DNA of 64,000 nt from assembly GCF_012911005.2 (NCBI RefSeq), contig NZ_WTVS01000014.1:34777-98776 (forward strand), in the 5' to 3' direction. Below are positions 61,098 through 64,000 of this stretch, in pieces (the first letter of the stretch is position 1; the number at the start of each line of letters is the position of its first letter). The stretch is from Aromatoleum toluolicum. GTDB lineage: Bacteria; Pseudomonadota; Gammaproteobacteria; Burkholderiales; Rhodocyclaceae. Under the pieces are notes generated by a model. That model had not been told where the DNA came from and made no database searches. It was given only the letters and a program-made list of their open reading frames with translations. The position numbers and the translations under genes are program-made.

Positions 61098-61113
61098 TGT
61101 CGCAAAGACGACA
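61098..61113. promoter_or_regulatory. NifA upstream activator site for rnfA
   Basis: TGT-CGCAAAGACG-ACA, 120 bp upstream of the rnfA -24 box. Confidence 0.72.
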
Positions 61114-61233
61114 GCGGCGTCGACTTTGTCAGGATTGCCCCCCGCGCCCCACCTCCACGCCCGCTTTCAGGGCAACCCGCACAGCATCGCAAACCGCTGA
61201 ATCCGCGACACTTTCCGCCCGCAGCGGAGCCCG

Positions 61234-61249
61234 TGGCACGCTCCATGCA
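61234..61249 (+). promoter_or_regulatory. Sigma-54 promoter of the rnf operon
   Basis: TGGCACGCTCCATGCA with correct spacing, 46 bp before the rnfA ATG. Confidence 0.82.
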
Positions 61250-61295
61250 CTAGCGCCGTCGTAACGGCCCCCGCCGCAACCGACACGACGCGCCA

Positions 61296-61883
61296 ATGAC
61301 CGCCACGACCGAAATCCTGTTGCTGCTACTCTCGACCGCCCTCGTGAACAACGTGGTGCTGGTCAAGTTCCTCGGCCTGTGCCCCGTGATGGGCGTCTCC
61401 AAGAGCATGGACGCCGCCTTGGGCATGGGGCTCGCGACCACCTTCGTCATCACGCTCGCCTCGGCGCTGTGCTGGATGCTCGACCACTGGCTGCTCGCGC
61501 CCTTCGAGCTCGGCTTCCTGCGCATCCTGTGCTTCATCCTCGTGATCGCCGCGGCGGTGCAGTTCGTCGAGATGGTCATCAAGAAGACCAGCCCGGCGCT
61601 GTACCAGAGCCTCGGCATCTACCTGCCCCTCATCACGACCAACTGCGCCGTGCTTGGTCTCGCGCTGCTCAACGTGCAGCAGCGCTTCGGCTTCATGAAG
61701 AGCGTGCTGTACGGCTTCGGCTCGGCACTCGGCTTCACGCTGGTCCTGCTGGTGTTCGCCGGCCTGCGCGAACGCCTCGCGCTCGCCCGCGTGCCCGCCG
61801 CGTTCAACGGCGCGCCGTCCGCATTCATCACCATCAGCCTGCTGAGCCTCGCCTTCATGGGCTTTTCCGGCCTGATCTCCTGA
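61296..61883 (+). CDS. rnfA: Rnf complex membrane subunit RnfA
   Basis: 195 aa, six hydrophobic helices, with family motifs [18 protein letters not shown] and [13 protein letters not shown]. Rnf uses ion-motive force to push electrons from NADH to low-potential ferredoxin for nitrogenase. First gene of rnfABCD. Confidence 0.95.
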   Translation: MTATTEILLLLLSTALVNNVVLVKFLGLCPVMGVSKSMDAALGMGLATTFVITLASALCWMLDHWLLAPFELGFLRILCFILVIAAAVQFVEMVIKKTSPALYQSLGIYLPLITTNCAVLGLALLNVQQRFGFMKSVLYGFGSALGFTLVLLVFAGLRERLALARVPAAFNGAPSAFITISLLSLAFMGFSGLIS

Positions 61884-61894
61884 GGAGCGACGCC

Positions 61895-62422
61895 ATGCTC
61901 GTTGCCGTCTCCAGCCTCACCGTCCTCGGCGCCGTTCTGGGCGTGCTGCTCGGTTTCGCAAGCCGCCGCTTCCACGTCGAAGGCAACCCCGTCGTCACCG
62001 AAGTCGAGGCGCTGATGCCCGGCTCCAACTGCGGCCAGTGCGGCTTCCCCGGCTGTGCCGGTGCCGCGGCGGCGATCGTCGGCGGCGCGGCGCCGGCCAC
62101 CTGTTGCCCGCCCGGCGGCAAGGCGCTGGCGCAGAGCCTCGCCGCCAAGCTGGGATTCGAAATCGACCTCTCGGCGATCACCGACGCCGGACCGCAGCTC
62201 GCCGTCGTCACCGAAGACATCTGCATCGGCTGCTGCCGCTGCATCAAGGCCTGCCCGACCGACGCCATCCTCGGCGGCGCCAAGCAGATCCACGCGGTGC
62301 TGCGCGAGGCCTGCACCGGCTGCGGCAACTGCGTCGACCGCTGCCCGACCGAAGCCATCGGCCTGAAGCCGATCCCGATCACGCTGCAGCACTGGGTGTG
62401 GCCGAACCCGGCCCGCGCCTGA
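61895..62422 (+). CDS. rnfB: Rnf complex Fe-S subunit RnfB
   Basis: 175 aa. N-terminal membrane anchor, a [4Fe-4S] motif (NCGQCGFPGCAG...CCPPG) and two ferredoxin motifs (CIGCCRCIKACP and CTGCGNCVDRCP). GAGGAG precedes the ATG; 11 bp after rnfA. Confidence 0.95.
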   Translation: MLVAVSSLTVLGAVLGVLLGFASRRFHVEGNPVVTEVEALMPGSNCGQCGFPGCAGAAAAIVGGAAPATCCPPGGKALAQSLAAKLGFEIDLSAITDAGPQLAVVTEDICIGCCRCIKACPTDAILGGAKQIHAVLREACTGCGNCVDRCPTEAIGLKPIPITLQHWVWPNPARA

Positions 62423-62437
62423 ACCGGAACGCACATC

Positions 62438-63967
62438 ATGGGACTCTTCGACAAGATCTTCCGCAACCTCGGCCGCAGCGAACCCTGGGGCGTGCATCCG
62501 GACGAGCGCAAGCGCCCGGCCTCGGAAGCGCCGATCCGCCGCCTGCCGGTTCCGCCGCTACTCTATCTGCCGCTGTCGCAGCACGTCGGCGCGGCCGCGG
62601 AGCCGATCGTGCGGATCGGGCAGAAGGTCCTCAAGGGCGAGTGCCTCGCGACCGCCACGGGCAACATCTCCGCCCCGGTGCATGCGCCAACCTCCGGCGA
62701 GATCGTCGCGATCGGACCGATCACCGCGCCGCACCCCTCGGGCCTAGAGATGACGGCGATCACGCTGCGCAGCGACATGGAAGACCGCTGGGCGCCGCTC
62801 GCAGGCCTCGCCGACCCGCTCTCGTGTCCGCCTGAAGAACTGGCGCGCCGTGTCGCCGACGCCGGCATCGTCGGCCTGGGCGGTGCGACCTTTCCCGCCT
62901 CGGTAAAGCTCGGCCTCGGCCACCGCTCGCGCATCCGCACGCTGATCCTCAACGGCAGCGAGTGCGAACCCTACCTGTCGTGCGACGACCGCCTGATGCG
63001 CGAACGCGCGGCGGGCATCGTGCGCGGCGCCGTGCTGATGCGCCACGCCACCGGCGCGCGCGAGGTGCGCATCGGCATCGAGGACAACAAGCCCGAGGCG
63101 ATCGCCGCGATGCGCACCGCCGCCGACGGCCACGCCGACGTGCATGTGTGCGTCGTCCCCGCGCGCTACCCGATGGGCTCGGACCGCCAGCTCATCATCG
63201 AGCTCACCGGCATCGAGGTGCCCGCCGAGTCGCGCGCCGCCGACGTCGGGGTGCTCGTGCACAATGTCGGCACCGCCTTCGCGATCCACCAGGCGATCGA
63301 CCTCGGCCGCCCGCTGGTCAGCCGCGTCATGACGCTCAACGGCGAAGCCCTCGCCCAGCCGGGCAACTACGAGGTCCCGATCGGCACCCTCATCGAGGAC
63401 CTCCTCGCCTTCGCCGGCGGGGTGCGCTTCGAACCCGCGCGTCTCGTCATGGGCGGCCCGATGATGGGCCTCGTCCTGCCCTCGGCCAAGGTGCCCGTCG
63501 TCAAGGGCTGCAGCGGCATCCTCGCGCTGTCCGCCGCCGAAGTCGCACGCGACGAGCCTGACGCCTGCATCCGTTGTGGCAGCTGCACCCGGGCCTGCCC
63601 GGTCGGCCTGTTGCCGCTGGAGATGAACGCCTGCATCGCCAACGGCGCGCTCGATGCCGCCGGCGCACTCGGTCTGCACGACTGCATCGGCTGCGGCTGC
63701 TGCGCGTACGTGTGCCCCGCCCGCATCCCCCTCGTGCAGGCCTTCAACCACGCGAAGGGCGAACTCGCCGCGCGCGACCGCGACAAGAAGCGCACCGACG
63801 CGACGCGCCGGATGGCCGAAGCGCGCGCGGAGCGCCTCGAACGCGAAGCGCGCGAAAAAGCCGAAGCCGCCGCCCGCCGCGCCGCCGAGCGCAAGGCGCA
63901 GAAGGCGCAGAAGGAACACGAGGCCGCCGCGAGCACCGCATCGAACTCAGAAGGAGTCCTGGCATGA
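62438..63967 (+). CDS. rnfC: Rnf complex NADH/Fe-S subunit RnfC
   Basis: 509 aa. SLBB-type and NADH-binding regions (GLGGATFPASVKLGLG, LILNGSECEPYLSCDDRLM) precede two [4Fe-4S] motifs (CIRCGSCTRACPVGL and CIGCGCCAYVCPARI). A Lys/Ala/Glu-rich helical tail of about 60 residues ends the protein. It overlaps rnfD by 4 bp. Confidence 0.95.
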   Translation: MGLFDKIFRNLGRSEPWGVHPDERKRPASEAPIRRLPVPPLLYLPLSQHVGAAAEPIVRIGQKVLKGECLATATGNISAPVHAPTSGEIVAIGPITAPHPSGLEMTAITLRSDMEDRWAPLAGLADPLSCPPEELARRVADAGIVGLGGATFPASVKLGLGHRSRIRTLILNGSECEPYLSCDDRLMRERAAGIVRGAVLMRHATGAREVRIGIEDNKPEAIAAMRTAADGHADVHVCVVPARYPMGSDRQLIIELTGIEVPAESRAADVGVLVHNVGTAFAIHQAIDLGRPLVSRVMTLNGEALAQPGNYEVPIGTLIEDLLAFAGGVRFEPARLVMGGPMMGLVLPSAKVPVVKGCSGILALSAAEVARDEPDACIRCGSCTRACPVGLLPLEMNACIANGALDAAGALGLHDCIGCGCCAYVCPARIPLVQAFNHAKGELAARDRDKKRTDATRRMAEARAERLEREAREKAEAAARRAAERKAQKAQKEHEAAASTASNSEGVLA

Positions 63968-64000
63968 GCCCCACCCCCTCCTCCGCCGACGACGGCGCCC
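63964..64000 (+). CDS. rnfD: Start of rnfD (cut by the window edge)
   Basis: Only about 12 codons are visible (MSPTPSSADDGA). The ATGA overlap with rnfC and the fixed Rnf order A-B-C-D make RnfD the natural call; the sequence alone cannot prove it. Confidence 0.6.
   Translation, partial: MSPTPSSADDGA

Overview
The window looks like the chromosome of a GC-rich, nitrogen-fixing betaproteobacterium of the order Rhodocyclales (Azoarcus/Aromatoleum type). The housekeeping gene order ndk-rlmN-pilW-rodZ-ispG-hisS-yfgM-bamB-der-hfq-hflX-hflK-hflC-hisZ-purA-rnr-rlmB is typical of betaproteobacteria. It is flanked here by a nitrate/nitrite assimilation region on the left and a large molybdenum-nitrogenase (nif) region on the right. 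The genus is an inference; no 16S gene is present.

Region 1 (1-11.9 kb): nitrate and nitrite assimilation. A leftward operon cobA-nirB-nirD (nirD cut by the window edge) makes siroheme precursor and assimilatory nitrite reductase. A second leftward operon nrtA-nrtB-nrtD encodes a nitrate ABC importer. Both are preceded by the same layered control: NtrC-type dyads, a -24/-12 sigma-54 promoter, then a leader with two small hexaloop hairpins of the ANTAR-target type, the second mutually exclusive with an intrinsic terminator. The matching RNA-binding antiterminator, NasT, is encoded at 11.3-11.8 kb. Also here are a secreted RTX/C-type-lectin-like protein, a periplasmic Cache protein and a chemoreceptor.

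Region 2 (12.1-31.9 kb): housekeeping, almost all leftward: RNA modification and decay (rlmB, rnr, hfq, rlmN), two near-identical tRNA-Leu(CAG) genes with promoters and terminators, purA, hisZ, hflXKC, der, bamB/yfgM, hisS, ispG, rodZ-like, pilW/pilF-like, ndk.

Region 3 (32.0-45.5 kb): first nif block. nifA has the four-cysteine motif of oxygen-sensitive NifA and no nifL beside it. It is followed by an unrecognised 189-aa gene with its own complete NifA-type promoter, a diguanylate cyclase, nifB-iscA-like-nifZ-nifT, the nitrogenase switch-off pair draT/draG behind a small zinc-ribbon gene, and nifHDK followed by an FeSII (Shethna II)-like ferredoxin.

Region 4 (45.5-49.8 kb): a non-nif interlude with an mrr restriction remnant, a vapBC toxin-antitoxin pair with a palindromic operator, a DUF924 gene, a Pit phosphate transporter with its DUF47 partner, and a TlpA-like thioredoxin.

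Region 5 (49.9-64.0 kb): second nif block: nifE; a soluble hybrid histidine kinase on the opposite strand; nifN-nifX-DUF269-DUF683-fdxB-nifQ-nifX-like; a leftward operon fdxN-orf334-rseC-like; a Tat-exported intradiol-dioxygenase-like protein; and the rnfABCD operon running off the right edge. Seven promoters in regions 3 and 5 pair a sigma-54 element with an upstream TGT-N10-ACA NifA site, so NifA probably controls cofactor assembly (NifB, E, N, X, Q), the structural enzyme, electron supply (Fdx, Rnf) and at least two genes of unknown function. nifU, nifS, nifV, nifW, nifM and nifL are not in the window.
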